This document shows, piece by piece, positions 8,256 through 18,237 of a DNA stretch of 64,000 nt. The translations under genes and the position numbers were made by a program. How positions within the stretch are numbered: the stretch's first letter is position 1; the number at the start of each line of letters is the position of its first letter. Below the pieces are notes generated by a model. The model searched no databases. It was given only the letters and a program-made list of their open reading frames with translations, and was not told the DNA's origin. The stretch covers positions 3,100,001 to 3,164,000 of the forward strand of contig NZ_CP025581.1 in NCBI RefSeq assembly GCF_002865585.1, given 5' to 3'. The DNA is from Nocardioides houyundeii (GTDB lineage: Bacteria; Actinomycetota; Actinomycetes; Propionibacteriales; Nocardioidaceae).

Positions 8256-9853
8256 CGGTCCTGGAACTCCTTGGTGATGGTGAGCTCGGCCTTGACCTCC
8301 GGGGCGAGCTCGTCGTCACGCATGACCGTCTCACGCAGCGGCACCTCCTTGATGAAGAGCACGCAGGCCAGGGCCACCACCGCGAACGGCACCGCGACCA
8401 GGAACAGGTGAGCGGAGGCATCACCGTAGGCGCTCTCGAACACCGCGCGGACCGGGCCGGGCAGGGTGTCCAGGTCCGGAACGGAGTGGCTGGTCGCCTC
8501 GCCGCCCGCGACCCCGAGGTCCCGCAGGCCGGTGGAGACGTTGGCGGCCACCTGGTGGGCCAGCACCGCGCCCAGCGCGGAGACACCGGCGGAGCCACCG
8601 ATGGAGCGGAAGAAGGCCACCAGGGAGGAGGCGGCACCCATGTCGGCGTGCGCGGTGTTGTTCTGCACCGCCAGCACGAGGTTCTGCATGGTGGCACCCA
8701 GGCCGACGCCCAGCACGCACATGAACAGGCCGACCACGGCGAGGTTGGTGGTCTCGTCGATCGTGGAGAGCAGCGCCAGTCCGGCGACGACGAACACCAT
8801 GCCGCTGACCAGGAACTTCTTCCACCGGCCGGTGTCGCTGATGATCCGCCCCGAGACGATGCTGGAGACCAGGAGACCGCCGACCATGGCGATGGACATC
8901 AGACCGGCGTGGGTCGGGGACATGCCCCGGGCGAGCTGGAAGTACTGGCTGAGGTAGACCGTGGAGCCGAACATGGCCACACCGATCAGCACCGAGGCGG
9001 CCGTGGCCAGCGAGGTGGTGCGGTCGCGGAAGAGGCGCATCGGGATGATGGGCTCGCGGGCGACGGCGATCTCGACCCAGATGGCGACCGCGATGACCGC
9101 GAGGCCACCCACGATCAGGCCGTAGCTGGTCGCGGACGTCCAGGCGAACTGGTTCCCCGCCAGCGACACCCACACCAGCAGCAGCGAGACGCCGGCCATG
9201 ATCAGGGTGGCACCGAGGTAGTCGATGTGGGTCTCGCGCCTGATGACGGGCAGGCGCAGCGTCTTCTGCAGCACGACGAAGGCCAGGACCGCGATCGGCA
9301 GACCGACGAAGAAGCACCAGCGCCAGCCCAGGGTGTCCACCAGCACGCCGCCGATGAGGGGGCCGCTGACGGTGGAGACGGCGAAGACGGAGCCGATGTA
9401 GCCGGCGTACCGACCTCGCTCACGCGGGCTCACCATTCCGGCGATGACGACCTGCACCAGCGCGGTCAGGCCGCCGACGCCGAGGCCCTGGAAGGCGCGG
9501 GCGCCGATCAGCACCTCCATCGAAGGAGCGAAGCCGGCGACCAGGGAGCCCGCGGAGAAGATCACCAGGGCCGTCTGGACGAGCACCTTCTGGCTGAACA
9601 GGTCGGCGAGCTTGCCCCAGATGGGGGTGGTGGCGGTCATCGTCAGCAAGGTGGCGACGACGACCCAGGTGTACCCGGTCTGACTGCCCTCGAGGTCGGC
9701 GACGATGCTCGGCAGAGCATTGGAGACCACGGTGCTGGACAGCATGGCGACGAACATCGCCAGCAGGAGACCGCTGAGGGCCTCGAGCACCTGGCGGTGC
9801 GTCATCGCGGGGGGTTGAACAACGGCCGCGGAGGCTGTTGGGGACTCGGTCAC
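8252..9853 (-). CDS. MFS drug-resistance transporter, DHA2 (14-helix) family
   Basis: The protein has about 533 residues with many hydrophobic helices, consistent with the 14-helix EmrB/QacA group. Diagnostic stretches are SSTVVSNALPSIVADLEGS in helix 1 (motif D1), the loop GKLADLFSQKVLV (motif A), GARAFQGLGVGGLTALVQVVI, and GPLIGGVLVDTLGWRWCFFVGLPI (motif C). Such proteins export drugs or toxic metabolites using the proton gradient. GTG 9853 (VTESPTAS) is preferred. An upstream in-frame start at 9913 would begin inside the palindrome and promoter and add a non-family 20-residue leader. It is coupled to the MarR gene downstream. Confidence 0.88.
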   Translation of the reverse strand: MTESPTASAAVVQPPAMTHRQVLEALSGLLLAMFVAMLSSTVVSNALPSIVADLEGSQTGYTWVVVATLLTMTATTPIWGKLADLFSQKVLVQTALVIFSAGSLVAGFAPSMEVLIGARAFQGLGVGGLTALVQVVIAGMVSPRERGRYAGYIGSVFAVSTVSGPLIGGVLVDTLGWRWCFFVGLPIAVLAFVVLQKTLRLPVIRRETHIDYLGATLIMAGVSLLLVWVSLAGNQFAWTSATSYGLIVGGLAVIAVAIWVEIAVAREPIIPMRLFRDRTTSLATAASVLIGVAMFGSTVYLSQYFQLARGMSPTHAGLMSIAMVGGLLVSSIVSGRIISDTGRWKKFLVSGMVFVVAGLALLSTIDETTNLAVVGLFMCVLGVGLGATMQNLVLAVQNNTAHADMGAASSLVAFFRSIGGSAGVSALGAVLAHQVAANVSTGLRDLGVAGGEATSHSVPDLDTLPGPVRAVFESAYGDASAHLFLVAVPFAVVALACVLFIKEVPLRETVMRDDELAPEVKAELTITKEFQDR

Positions 9854-9899
9854 GTGCACTCGCTTCGGTACGTGGATGGACAGGAACAGTGGGTAGAAG

Positions 9900-9914
9900 G
9901 TTGCCGAGAGCAAC
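9900..9914. promoter_or_regulatory. Candidate MarR operator overlapping the exporter promoter
   Basis: A perfect inverted repeat GTTGC-CGAGA-GCAAC lies just downstream, on the minus strand, of an AT-rich TATAGT/AATATA element (about 9911-9920). It precedes the exporter-marR operon. A palindrome at the start point of a marR-regulated exporter is the usual site of autorepression. This is inference from position and symmetry only. Confidence 0.4.
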
Positions 9915-10032
9915 TATATTCCCCGGCCGTGACGAACTTGCCCGGAACACGTTGTTCACATTGCGTCGAATCTCTGACCAACAACTCCGAGTGCCGGACC
10001 TGCGGCGCGATCTCCGGTAGGAATGGCCCTCC

Positions 10033-10671
10033 ATGCTCCCCATCACCGTCTACCTCCTCGACGACCACGACATCATCAGGAGCGGCCTCCGTGCGCTCCT
10101 CGAGCGCGAGGACGACCTGTCCGTCGTCGGCGAGGCCGGCACCGTGGCCGAGGGGCTCCCGGAGATCCTCCGACTCAGGCCCGACGTCGCCGTGCTCGAC
10201 ACCGGCCTGCCGGACGGGTCGGGGGTCGACGTGGCCCGAGCCCTGTCCACCCAGGCTCCCGACGTGCGCGCCCTGATGCTCGGCGACCGGCACGACGACG
10301 CCATGGTCGAGGAGGCGTTCTCCGCCGGCGTCGGGGGCTTCGTGCTCAAGAAGATCCGGGGTCGGACCCTGGTCGAGGGAATCCGGTCGGTCGCGGCCGG
10401 CAACTCCCTGGTGGACCCCGACATCGCCAACAAGATGATGGACCGGCTGCGCCGGGCCTCGCAGACCCCGCTGGACGGGATGGACAGCCTCAGCGTCCAG
10501 GAGCAGCGGGTCCTCGCCCTGATCGGCGAGGGTCTGACGAACCGTCAGATCGGCGAGCAGGTGTACCTGTCGGAGAAGACGGTCAAGAACATCGTGACCT
10601 CGATCCTCGCCAAGCTCGGCGTGCAGCGGCGCACCCAGGCCGCAGTGCTCGCCTCCCGCCTGCGCCCCTAG
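10033..10671 (+). CDS. NarL/FixJ (LuxR-type) response regulator, orphan
   Basis: This 212-residue protein has an N-terminal receiver (1-120) and a C-terminal LuxR helix-turn-helix (about 145-205: [45 protein letters not shown]). The sequence resembles DevR/DosR. The acidic pocket D10/D11, the phosphoacceptor D56 and the conserved lysine (K106) are present. However, the switch Thr/Ser after the fourth strand is replaced by glycine (G84 in LMLGDRHDD). No histidine kinase is next to it. Its 3' end overlaps the convergent mcp gene by four bases. Its place beside the motility locus makes it a candidate flagellar regulator, but nothing else supports that. Confidence 0.88.
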   Translation: MLPITVYLLDDHDIIRSGLRALLEREDDLSVVGEAGTVAEGLPEILRLRPDVAVLDTGLPDGSGVDVARALSTQAPDVRALMLGDRHDDAMVEEAFSAGVGGFVLKKIRGRTLVEGIRSVAAGNSLVDPDIANKMMDRLRRASQTPLDGMDSLSVQEQRVLALIGEGLTNRQIGEQVYLSEKTVKNIVTSILAKLGVQRRTQAAVLASRLRP

Positions 10672-13028
10672 AACTTGAAGCGGGTCACCCGCGCCTTGAG
10701 CTGGCTCGCCATCTCGGCGAGGTCGGTGGCGGACTGCAGCGTGTTGCTGGCACCGTGCCTGGTCTCCTCGGCCGCGGTCGCGACCTGCGTCACGTCGGCG
10801 GCGATCCCGGTGGCACCGGCCGCGGCGTCGGTCACGCTGCGGGCGATCTCGTTGGTGGTGGCGGTCTGCTGCTCCACCGCCGAGGCGATCGTGGTCTGGA
10901 TGTCGTTGATCCGGCCGATCACGTCGGTGATCTCCCGGATCGCGGTCACCGCACCCTGGGTGTCGGACTGGATCGCGTCGATCTTCTGACCGATGTCCTC
11001 GGTGGCCCGCGCCGTCTCCTTGGCCAGCTCCTTGACCTCGTTGGCCACCACCGCGAACCCCTTGCCCGCATCCCCGGCCCGAGCCGCCTCGATGGTGGCG
11101 TTGAGCGCCAGCAGGTTGGTCTGCTGCGCGATCGAGGTGATCACCTTGATCACCTTGCCGATCTCCGCGCTCGACTCCCCCAGGCTGGCCACCGTGCCCT
11201 GCGCCGAGCTCGCCACCGCCACGGCACTGGTCGCCACGGTGGCAGCCTCCGTCGCGTTCTTGGCGATCTCCCGGATGCTCGCGGTCATCTCCTCCACCGC
11301 CGTGGCCACCGTCTGGATGCTCGAGGAGACCTGGGTGGAGGACCCCGACGCGCTCGCCGCACGCTCGGAAGTCAGCGTCGCGCCCTCGCCCATCCCCTGG
11401 GACAGGATGCTCAGCTGGTCCGCCGCCACCGCCAGGGAGTCCGCGGTGCCGCCGATGTCGGTCATCGAGCCCCGCAACGTGCCGAGCACGTCGGCCAGGC
11501 CGGAGGCGAGCTGACCGATGGCGTCCTCACCGGAGACCGTGATGTCGCGGGTCAGGTCGCCCTCGCCGATCGCCCGTACGACGTCGAGCACCAGCTCCAC
11601 CTTGGCGGCCAGGTCAGCGGCGGCGGCCCGGTCGCTCTCGTCCCTCTCGATCCGGGCCACCGCCTGGGAGACCATGTCGGCGATGTTGCGCAGGGTCTCC
11701 AGCCGCTGGGTGCTCAGCTCCATGGGCTGCTCGGCGAAGAAGTCCAGCGTGGCGATCACCTCGCCGCCCACCTTGACCGGGAAGCCCACCACCGACGGCA
11801 CCGACACGTCCCCGAGAGACTGGCGAACCGGCGCGGGGATGTCGGCGGCCAAGGCCTGGTGCACGTCCCCTTGGGCCCAGATCTGCCCGGGCACCCCGTT
11901 CCCCCGGGCGAAGGAGAGCCCGGAGACCACCTGGACCACCCCTTCACGCAGCGGCCCTGCGCTGGCCGCGAAGCGCAGCCGCGAGACCTCGGGGTCCACC
12001 CGCCAGGCCGTCGCGGCGGCCCAGCCGAACTCCTCCCGCACCGCGTGCAGGGTCGACTCGATCGCCTGGCCGACCGACGTGGCCGCGCCCAGTGCCGCCA
12101 GCACGTGGTTCATGGCCGCCGAGTCCGCCATCGCCCGGGCGCGCTCCTCCTCCACCCGCAGCTTCTCGGTGATGAGCTCGAAGGTGACCATCATCCCGAT
12201 GTAGTCGCCGTCGGTGCCGTGGATGGCGGAGAACAGGATGTCCAGGGTCTCGGGACCGATCTGGCGCTGTGCCCGGACGGGCAGGTTCTCCGGCACCAGC
12301 TGGTCGACCTGGACCCGTCCGTGCTCGGTGTCGGTCTCCTCGAGGCCCTCGGCCATGACGTCGACGCTGAGCCCTTCGAACTGCTCGGCGGTGATGGGCA
12401 TGTAGGGCTCGATGCGGCGCAGCGTCTCGAACGCCGCTGGGTTCATGTAGTTGATGACCCGCTTGCGGTCCGCGAACATCATCGCGTTGGGCGAGCTCTC
12501 CATCATCGAGTTCACCCGGTGCAGCCGGCGCTCGGCGCGCACCCGGTCGCTGACGTAGACCCAGGCCACCATCACCCCGACGAACTCGCCTTCGCGGTAG
12601 ACGGCGCTGATGGTCATGTCCGCCCACTGGTCGCCGACCATGAGCTGGCCCACGAAGGGCAGCTCCTCGGCGTGGTTCTCCCAGTAGTAGTCCACCCGCT
12701 CGACGTCACCGAGGAAGGCGAACAGCGGCTTCACGTCGGAGCCGATCAGGTCGTCGACCTTGTAGGGCAGGAAGTCCTCCACCAGGCGCAGCTCCTCGAC
12801 GCACACCGCGTTGGCATAGCGGATCCGGCGGTTGACGTCGGTGAGGAACACCCGTGCCGGCATCGCGTCCAGCACCTCGCGCTGCTCGGCGGTGGTGCCC
12901 TCGAACTCCGCCTGCGCAGGTGCGGGCGCCACGAGGGAGACCTGCTGGGAGACCAGGCTGTCGGGGCCGCCCGCGCCCTCCCTCGCGTCCCGGCCGTTGA
13001 GTGCCGGGGGGGTGCTGAGATCGGTCAT
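10668..13028 (-). CDS. Soluble methyl-accepting chemotaxis protein (PAS-PAS-GAF-HAMP-MCP)
   Basis: This 786-residue chemoreceptor has no transmembrane segment and so acts in the cytoplasm. Two PAS-like domains (about 55-165 and 170-290) lead into a GAF-like domain (about 300-440). A HAMP-type segment follows (about 465-520, [22 protein letters not shown]), then the long MCP coiled coil. The signalling hairpin tip reads [20 protein letters not shown] followed by [13 protein letters not shown]. It would pass sensory input to the CheA-CheW complex encoded just upstream. It is the last gene of the minus-strand operon, 92 bases after its paralogue, and shares about 900 bases of near-identical sequence with it. 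Confidence 0.92.
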   Translation of the reverse strand: MTDLSTPPALNGRDAREGAGGPDSLVSQQVSLVAPAPAQAEFEGTTAEQREVLDAMPARVFLTDVNRRIRYANAVCVEELRLVEDFLPYKVDDLIGSDVKPLFAFLGDVERVDYYWENHAEELPFVGQLMVGDQWADMTISAVYREGEFVGVMVAWVYVSDRVRAERRLHRVNSMMESSPNAMMFADRKRVINYMNPAAFETLRRIEPYMPITAEQFEGLSVDVMAEGLEETDTEHGRVQVDQLVPENLPVRAQRQIGPETLDILFSAIHGTDGDYIGMMVTFELITEKLRVEEERARAMADSAAMNHVLAALGAATSVGQAIESTLHAVREEFGWAAATAWRVDPEVSRLRFAASAGPLREGVVQVVSGLSFARGNGVPGQIWAQGDVHQALAADIPAPVRQSLGDVSVPSVVGFPVKVGGEVIATLDFFAEQPMELSTQRLETLRNIADMVSQAVARIERDESDRAAAADLAAKVELVLDVVRAIGEGDLTRDITVSGEDAIGQLASGLADVLGTLRGSMTDIGGTADSLAVAADQLSILSQGMGEGATLTSERAASASGSSTQVSSSIQTVATAVEEMTASIREIAKNATEAATVATSAVAVASSAQGTVASLGESSAEIGKVIKVITSIAQQTNLLALNATIEAARAGDAGKGFAVVANEVKELAKETARATEDIGQKIDAIQSDTQGAVTAIREITDVIGRINDIQTTIASAVEQQTATTNEIARSVTDAAAGATGIAADVTQVATAAEETRHGASNTLQSATDLAEMASQLKARVTRFKF
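10812..11714 (-). repeat. Near-identical MCP signalling region, copy 1 of a tandem duplication
   Basis: Bases 10812-11714 match 13265-14167 without gaps at a constant offset of 2453. Scattered single differences occur, plus one divergent patch at about 11407-11450. They encode the HAMP and methyl-accepting coiled coil. Flanking sensory regions are clearly diverged. Confidence 0.9.
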
Positions 13029-13120
13029 GATTTCCTCCGCAGGGGTGGGTGGGACCGGCCGACGGCGTGGTCGGCGTCGAGCGACGGCTCGAGGGACAGC
13101 GGGACCTCAGGCATGAGCCG

Positions 13121-15460
13121 TCAGACCCGGAAGCGGTTGACGAGAGCCCGCAGCTGACCGGCGATGCGGGCCAGGTCGGTGGCGGACTGCATGGTGTTGG
13201 CGGACCCGTGCCGAGTGTCCTCGGCGGCACTGGCCACCTCGCTCACGTCCTCGGCGATACCGGCGGCACCGGCCGCGGCGTCGGTCACGCTGCGGGCGAT
13301 CTCGTTGGTGGTGGCGGTCTGTCGCTCCACCGCCGAGGCGATCGTGGTCTGGATGTCGTTGATCCGGCCGATCACGTCGGTGATCTCCCGGATCGCGGTC
13401 ACCGCACCCTGGGTGTCGGACTGGATCGCGTCGATCTTCTGACCGATGTCCTCGGTGGCCCGCGCCGTCTCCTTGGCCAGCTCCTTGACCTCGTTGGCCA
13501 CCACCGCGAACCCCTTGCCCGCATCCCCGGCCCGAGCCGCCTCGATGGTGGCGTTGAGCGCCAGCAGGTTGGTCTGCTGCGCGATCGAGGTGATCACCTT
13601 GATCACCTTGCCGATCTCCGCGCTCGACTCCCCCAGGCTGGTCACCGTGCCCTGCGCCGAGCTCGCCACCGCCACGGCACTGGTCGCCACGGTGGCAGCC
13701 TCCGTCGCGTTCTTGGCGATCTCCCGGATGCTCGCGGTCATCTCCTCCACCGCCGTGGCCACCGTCTGGATGCTCGAGGAGACCTGGGTGGAGGACCCCG
13801 ACGCGCTCGCCGCACGCTCGGAAGTCAGCGTCGCGCCCTCGCCCATCCCCTGGGACAGGTCCGTGAGCTGTTCCGCAGCCTCCGCGAGCACGTCGGCGGT
13901 GCCGCCGATGTCTGTCATCGAGCCCCGCAGCGTCGTGACCACGTCGGCCAGGCCGGAGGCGAGCTGACCGATGGCGTCCTCACCGGAGACCGTGATGTCG
14001 CGGGTCAGGTCGCCCTCGCCGATCGCCCGTACGACGTCGAGCACCAGCTCCACCTTGGCGGCCAGGTCAGCGGCGGCGGCCCGGTCGCTCTCGTCCCTCT
14101 CGATCCGGTCCACCGCCTGGGAGACCATGTCGCTGATGTTGCGCAGGGTCTCCAGCCGCTGGGTGCTGAAGTCCATCGCCCCTCGGGAGAAGAAGTCCAT
14201 GGTGGCGATCACCTCGCCACCCACCTCGACCGGGAAGCTCACGCCCGAGGCCAGCTCGACCCCGTGCTCGGCCATGGCGCTGACGAAGACCGGGGGCAGC
14301 TCGGAGCCGTCGGCGAAGACCACGTCCCCCGAGGCCCACGTGCTGCCCGGCAGCCCTGAGCCGCGCCGGAACGTGGCGGCCGACAGCAGGTCGCGGGCCG
14401 CGGGGCCGACGTCGCCGCACGTCGCCACGAAGCGGAGCCGTTCGATCTCGGGGTCGACCCGCCAGCACGAGGCGTACTCCCAGCCGAACTCCGAGCGCAC
14501 GGCCTGCAGGGTCCGGCCGATCGCGTCCTCGACCGACGTGGCCGTGCCGAGGAGCCGCAGCACGTGGTTCATCGCCGAGGTGTCGGCCATCGCCTGCTCG
14601 CGGTCTTGCTCGACCTTCAGCTTCTCGGTGACGAGCTCCCAGGTGAGGAGGTAGCCGATGTGCTCGCCGGCCTCGTTGCGCATCTCGTCGATCGAGGTGT
14701 CCAGCACCTCGGGCCCGAGGTGGACGTACGTCGAGCTGATCGCCCTGGTCCGCTCCCTGGCCTCGTCGAATGCCGCCTTGGTGGCCGCCGGGTCCGCCAG
14801 CGTCGCCCGCTGCACGTCCGGGGTCTCGTAGAGCATGTGGAAGGGGACCCCGATCAGGTCCTCGGGGGGCACCACCATGTGCTGGACCAAGCCGTGCAGG
14901 GTGTCCAGCGACGCCGGGTTGAGGTAGTTGATGATGCCGTCGGTGTTGGCGAACATCATCTTGGTCGGAGAGTTCTCCAGCATCGCGTGGACCCGCTGGA
15001 ACCGGCGCTGCGCCGTCGTCATCTCCGTGGTCTTGGACCACGAGATCATCAGGCCGTTGTACTCCCCGTCCGCCATCACGGCGGTGAGGCTCAGCTTCGC
15101 CGTCTCGCCCCCCAGCTCGATGGGCATCTCGAAGGGCAGCAGCGAGGGGTCCCCCCACACCCGGTCGAACCTGCCGACGTCGCCAAGCAGCGCGAAGAGC
15201 GGCAGCACGTCGGCGCCCACCCACTCGTTCAGCGGGAGCGGCAGGAAGGCGTCGACCGGTCGCAGGTCCTCCAGCGCCTTGTCGTTGACGTAGGCGACCT
15301 TCCGGCCGGCGGTGATGAGCAGGACCGGCGCGGGGAACCCGTCCAGGACGTGCCGCACCGCGGCCGGGGTCGCCTCGTCGGGCGTCTCCGCGGCCGGGAC
15401 CAGGAGCATCTCGGGCTCCCGGACTGCTTCCGAGGCGACGGGGGTGGCGAGGTCGGTCAT
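13121..15460 (-). CDS. Soluble methyl-accepting chemotaxis protein, paralogue
   Basis: This 779-residue chemoreceptor shares the architecture of its neighbour: a PAS-like domain with [20 protein letters not shown] at about residue 35-55, a second PAS-like region containing [16 protein letters not shown], a GAF-like region, HAMP, and the MCP coiled coil with the same [16 protein letters not shown] hairpin tip. No transmembrane helix is present. The N-terminal 440 residues are only moderately similar to the neighbour, so the two probably sense different signals through the same output. ATG 15460 overlaps the cheW stop (ATGA), which fixes the start and indicates translational coupling. Confidence 0.92.
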   Translation of the reverse strand: MTDLATPVASEAVREPEMLLVPAAETPDEATPAAVRHVLDGFPAPVLLITAGRKVAYVNDKALEDLRPVDAFLPLPLNEWVGADVLPLFALLGDVGRFDRVWGDPSLLPFEMPIELGGETAKLSLTAVMADGEYNGLMISWSKTTEMTTAQRRFQRVHAMLENSPTKMMFANTDGIINYLNPASLDTLHGLVQHMVVPPEDLIGVPFHMLYETPDVQRATLADPAATKAAFDEARERTRAISSTYVHLGPEVLDTSIDEMRNEAGEHIGYLLTWELVTEKLKVEQDREQAMADTSAMNHVLRLLGTATSVEDAIGRTLQAVRSEFGWEYASCWRVDPEIERLRFVATCGDVGPAARDLLSAATFRRGSGLPGSTWASGDVVFADGSELPPVFVSAMAEHGVELASGVSFPVEVGGEVIATMDFFSRGAMDFSTQRLETLRNISDMVSQAVDRIERDESDRAAAADLAAKVELVLDVVRAIGEGDLTRDITVSGEDAIGQLASGLADVVTTLRGSMTDIGGTADVLAEAAEQLTDLSQGMGEGATLTSERAASASGSSTQVSSSIQTVATAVEEMTASIREIAKNATEAATVATSAVAVASSAQGTVTSLGESSAEIGKVIKVITSIAQQTNLLALNATIEAARAGDAGKGFAVVANEVKELAKETARATEDIGQKIDAIQSDTQGAVTAIREITDVIGRINDIQTTIASAVERQTATTNEIARSVTDAAAGAAGIAEDVSEVASAAEDTRHGSANTMQSATDLARIAGQLRALVNRFRV
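13265..14167 (-). repeat. Near-identical MCP signalling region, copy 2 of a tandem duplication
   Basis: This is the partner of 10812-11714. Near-identity down to synonymous positions, next to diverged sensory domains, suggests recent duplication of this part or gene conversion. Confidence 0.9.
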
Positions 15461-15927
15461 GAGGTTCCTCCGAGAATGGGTTCTGAGACGTCGACGGCAC
15501 GGTCGGCGTCGAGGACGAGCAGGATCGTGTCGGGCAGCGCCACCACGCCCTTGAGCAGCTCACGGATCTCCGGCGGCAGGTTGGCCGGTGGCGGCAGCAG
15601 GTCGAGACCTCCCGCGTCGATGACGTCGCCGATCTCGTCGACCAGCAGGCTCACCGCCTCGCCCTGGCTGCTCACCACCACGTTGAGCGGCAGCGCCGCG
15701 GCCGCGCCGGGAGAGCGGCCCAGACGCAGCCGCAGGTCGATCGCGGTGACGATCTGGCCGCGCAGGTTGATCAGGCCGCGGACGGCGTCGGGGGCAAGGG
15801 GCACCGGCGTCATCGGCTGGTGACGCAGCACCTCCTGCACCTCGTGCACGTGGACGCCGAAGAACAGCCCGTCCACCGTGAACGTGCAGTACTGCGCGAC
15901 CAGGGGCATCCGCACCACCTCGCTCAT
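15457..15927 (-). CDS. cheW: Chemotaxis coupling protein CheW
   Basis: This 156-residue single-domain CheW reads [23 protein letters not shown], then [23 protein letters not shown], then [14 protein letters not shown] and [19 protein letters not shown]. These are the conserved CheW strands, including the NLRG(Q/R)I loop that contacts CheA and receptors. It links the two adjacent receptors to CheA. The start ATG 15927 overlaps the cheA stop by one base (TGATG), and its stop overlaps the next mcp (ATGA). An open frame continues upstream through cheA but has no CheW-like content. Confidence 0.95.
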   Translation of the reverse strand: MSEVVRMPLVAQYCTFTVDGLFFGVHVHEVQEVLRHQPMTPVPLAPDAVRGLINLRGQIVTAIDLRLRLGRSPGAAAALPLNVVVSSQGEAVSLLVDEIGDVIDAGGLDLLPPPANLPPEIRELLKGVVALPDTILLVLDADRAVDVSEPILGGTS

Positions 15928-18107
15928 CACGCCACCCCCGCTGCCGCGACGACCGCGTCGAGGTCGAGCAGGTCGGTGACCCGCTCGTCGATCACGGCCG
16001 ACCCGAGGACCCCCGCGCGACGACCTACGTCGCTGCGGGTGAGCACGGTGTCCACGATGTCCACGACCCGCTCGATGACCAGGCCGACCCGGCGCTCGCC
16101 GTCCTCGTGGACGACCACCGACAGGGTCTCCTGCTCCGGCGCCCCCGGCTCCACCGGCGCCGGGGACGGCAGGCCCATCAGGCTCCACAGCCGCACCAGG
16201 GGCAGGATGCCGTCGCGGTACTGCACGGCCTCGAGCGCACCGGCGCCCTCGATCCGCGACACCGCGATCTCCTCGAGCCGGGAGACCTCGTGCAGCGCGA
16301 GGGCGGCGCGCCGTCCGGGCACCACCTCGAGCACCAGCATCGGCGTGGTCTCCTGGCGCCGGGTGACCACCTCCACCTTGGAGACCGGCACCGGCTCGAT
16401 GCCCTGAGACCTGGCCAGGCCGGGGACGTCGAGGATCAGCGCCACCCGACCGTCGCCCATGATCGTGGCCCCGGCGAACATCGGCAGGGCCCGGAGCTGG
16501 CGACCCAGCGGCTTGACCACGATCTCCTGGGTGTCGAAGACCTCGTTGACGCACAGGCCCAGACGGACCTCGTCGGCCTGGACCACCACCACGGTGACCC
16601 CGTCGCGCTCGTCGCGCGGCAGCGGGTGGTCGGTGAGCCCCAGGGCGCCCGAGAGCGGCACCAGCGGCAGCAGGTCCCCCCGCAGTCGCAGCACCGGGGC
16701 ACCCGCCACCACGTCGACGTCGCGCTCCAGGTCCTGGCCCTCGAGCCGGACCAGCTCGACCAGGTTGACCTGCGGGACGGCGAAGCGCTCGTCCCCCTCG
16801 CCCACCAGCAGCGCCGGGATGATCGCCAGGGTCAACGGGATCCGGACGCGGCAGGTCGTGCCCTCGCCGACCACGCTGTGCACGTCGACGGTGCCGCCGA
16901 TGCGCTCGATGTTGGTGCGCACCACGTCCATGCCGACCCCGCGACCGGACACGTTGGTCACCACTGCCGCGGTGGAGAACCCCGCCTCGAAGATCAGGCC
17001 CAGCACGTCGCGCTGCTCCATCCGCGCGAGCTCGTCCCGGGTGACCACGCCACGGCGCAGGGCAGCCTCGGCGATGACGGCGGGATCGATCCCCTTGCCG
17101 TCGTCGGAGATCTCCAGCACCACCTGACCGTTCTCGTGACGCGCTCGCAGCAGCAGCCGGCCCGTCGCGGGCTTGCCGGCTGCCAGCCGCTCCGCAGGGG
17201 ACTCGATGCCGTGGTCGATGGCGTTGCGCACCAGGTGGGTCAGCGGTCCCTTGAGCGCCTCGAGCAGGGACCGGTCCAGCTCGGTCTCGTGACCCTCCAG
17301 GTCGAGCTGCACCTTGCGCTCGAGCAGGTGAGCCAGGTCGCGCACGACGCGCGGCATCTTGGACCACATCTGGCCGATGGGCTGCATGCGCGTCCTCATG
17401 ACGCCTTCCTGCAGCTCGCTGGCGACCTGGTCGAGACGCTGGGCGGACCGGGCCAGCTCGAGGTCCTTGCTGCCCTCTGTGCGGCGCAGGATCTGGTTGC
17501 GGGTCAGCACCAGCTCCCCGACCAGCTGCACCAGGCTGTCGAGCAGGTTCACGTCGACCCGCACGGTGGAGTCGGCGACCCCCCGGCGTACGGCCTCGTC
17601 GTCCCCGGCGTCACCGAGCAGGGTCTCCAGCGGCTTCGTCGGGGCCGAGACGGGGACCGGGGACAGCAGCACCGGCGCCGCGGCGGGCGCGGGGGCCTCC
17701 TCGACCGGGTCGGGCTCGCCGAGGACCGCACGGATCGCGGCGATCACGGCGTCCACGTCGACGGCTCCGCCCACGTCGGTGCCCGAGGCCTCGATCGCGG
17801 CCAGCAGGGTCCGCACGGCGTCCACCATCTCCAGCAGCACGCCGGTCACCTCGGCGGTCATGGTGAGCTCGCCCTCGCGCAGCCGGGAGAGCAGGTTCTC
17901 CCCGACGTGGGTGAGCGCCTCCATCCGGTGCAGGGCCAGGAAGCCGCTGGTTCCCTTGATCGTGTGGATGGTGCGGAAGATGCTGGAGAGCAGCTCGCGC
18001 GAGTCCGGCTGCTGCTCCAGGGCCACGAGGTCCAGGTCGAGCTGGTCGAGGTTCTCGTAGCTCTCCACGAGGAACTCGGCCACGATCTCCGCGTCGTCGT
18101 CCATCAT
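15927..18107 (-). CDS. cheA: Chemotaxis histidine kinase CheA with two CheW-like C-terminal domains
   Basis: The protein is about 726 residues. The HPt domain has the phosphorylated histidine H48 in IFRTIHTIKGTSGF. A dimerisation segment (VDVNLLDSLVQLVGELVLTRNQI) follows. The ATPase has the N box HLVRNAIDHGIE, G1 EISDDGKGID and G2 SGRGVGMDVV. The first CheW-like domain is at about 440-560. A second, more diverged CheW-like domain is at about 575-715 (TPMLVLEVVPGRRAALALHEVSRLEEI, then YRDGILPLVRLW). No P2 CheY-binding domain is obvious between HPt and dimerisation, only a Pro/Ala-rich linker. ATG 18107 is chosen for its GGAGGGGG ribosome site; an in-frame start at 18161 would add 18 unlike residues. 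Confidence 0.93.
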   Translation of the reverse strand: MMDDDAEIVAEFLVESYENLDQLDLDLVALEQQPDSRELLSSIFRTIHTIKGTSGFLALHRMEALTHVGENLLSRLREGELTMTAEVTGVLLEMVDAVRTLLAAIEASGTDVGGAVDVDAVIAAIRAVLGEPDPVEEAPAPAAAPVLLSPVPVSAPTKPLETLLGDAGDDEAVRRGVADSTVRVDVNLLDSLVQLVGELVLTRNQILRRTEGSKDLELARSAQRLDQVASELQEGVMRTRMQPIGQMWSKMPRVVRDLAHLLERKVQLDLEGHETELDRSLLEALKGPLTHLVRNAIDHGIESPAERLAAGKPATGRLLLRARHENGQVVLEISDDGKGIDPAVIAEAALRRGVVTRDELARMEQRDVLGLIFEAGFSTAAVVTNVSGRGVGMDVVRTNIERIGGTVDVHSVVGEGTTCRVRIPLTLAIIPALLVGEGDERFAVPQVNLVELVRLEGQDLERDVDVVAGAPVLRLRGDLLPLVPLSGALGLTDHPLPRDERDGVTVVVVQADEVRLGLCVNEVFDTQEIVVKPLGRQLRALPMFAGATIMGDGRVALILDVPGLARSQGIEPVPVSKVEVVTRRQETTPMLVLEVVPGRRAALALHEVSRLEEIAVSRIEGAGALEAVQYRDGILPLVRLWSLMGLPSPAPVEPGAPEQETLSVVVHEDGERRVGLVIERVVDIVDTVLTRSDVGRRAGVLGSAVIDERVTDLLDLDAVVAAAGVA

Positions 18108-18178
18108 CCCGGCCCCCTCCCCTGCTCCTCGTCGGCTCCTCGTCGCGCGCCACAAGGACACGTCTCTTCGAGAGGCTC

Positions 18179-18203
18179 ATCGGCAGGCAGGGCGCCGGGT
18201 TGA
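18179..18203 (-). promoter_or_regulatory. Predicted sigma-28 promoter for cheA
   Basis: On the minus strand, TCAA (18200-18203), a 15-base spacer and GCCGAT (18179-18184) fit the element found before six other motility genes here. It lies about 70 bases upstream of the cheA start, between csrA and cheA. It would allow FliA to transcribe the chemotaxis part of the operon separately. Confidence 0.6.
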
Positions 18204-18237
18204 TGACTTCCGCCGGGTCAATCGGCGGGGGGTGGGC

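Noticed and set aside
10023..13157. Open frame of over 1000 codons on the plus strand opposite the chemoreceptor
   Set aside because: Its translation is low-complexity His/Gly/Arg-rich, and the minus strand encodes clear MCP domains; it is a mirror frame.
15928..17367. Upstream extension of the CheW frame through cheA
   Set aside because: The extension is Arg/Gly/Ala-rich shadow sequence; the CheW domain starts exactly at ATG 15927, coupled to the cheA stop.
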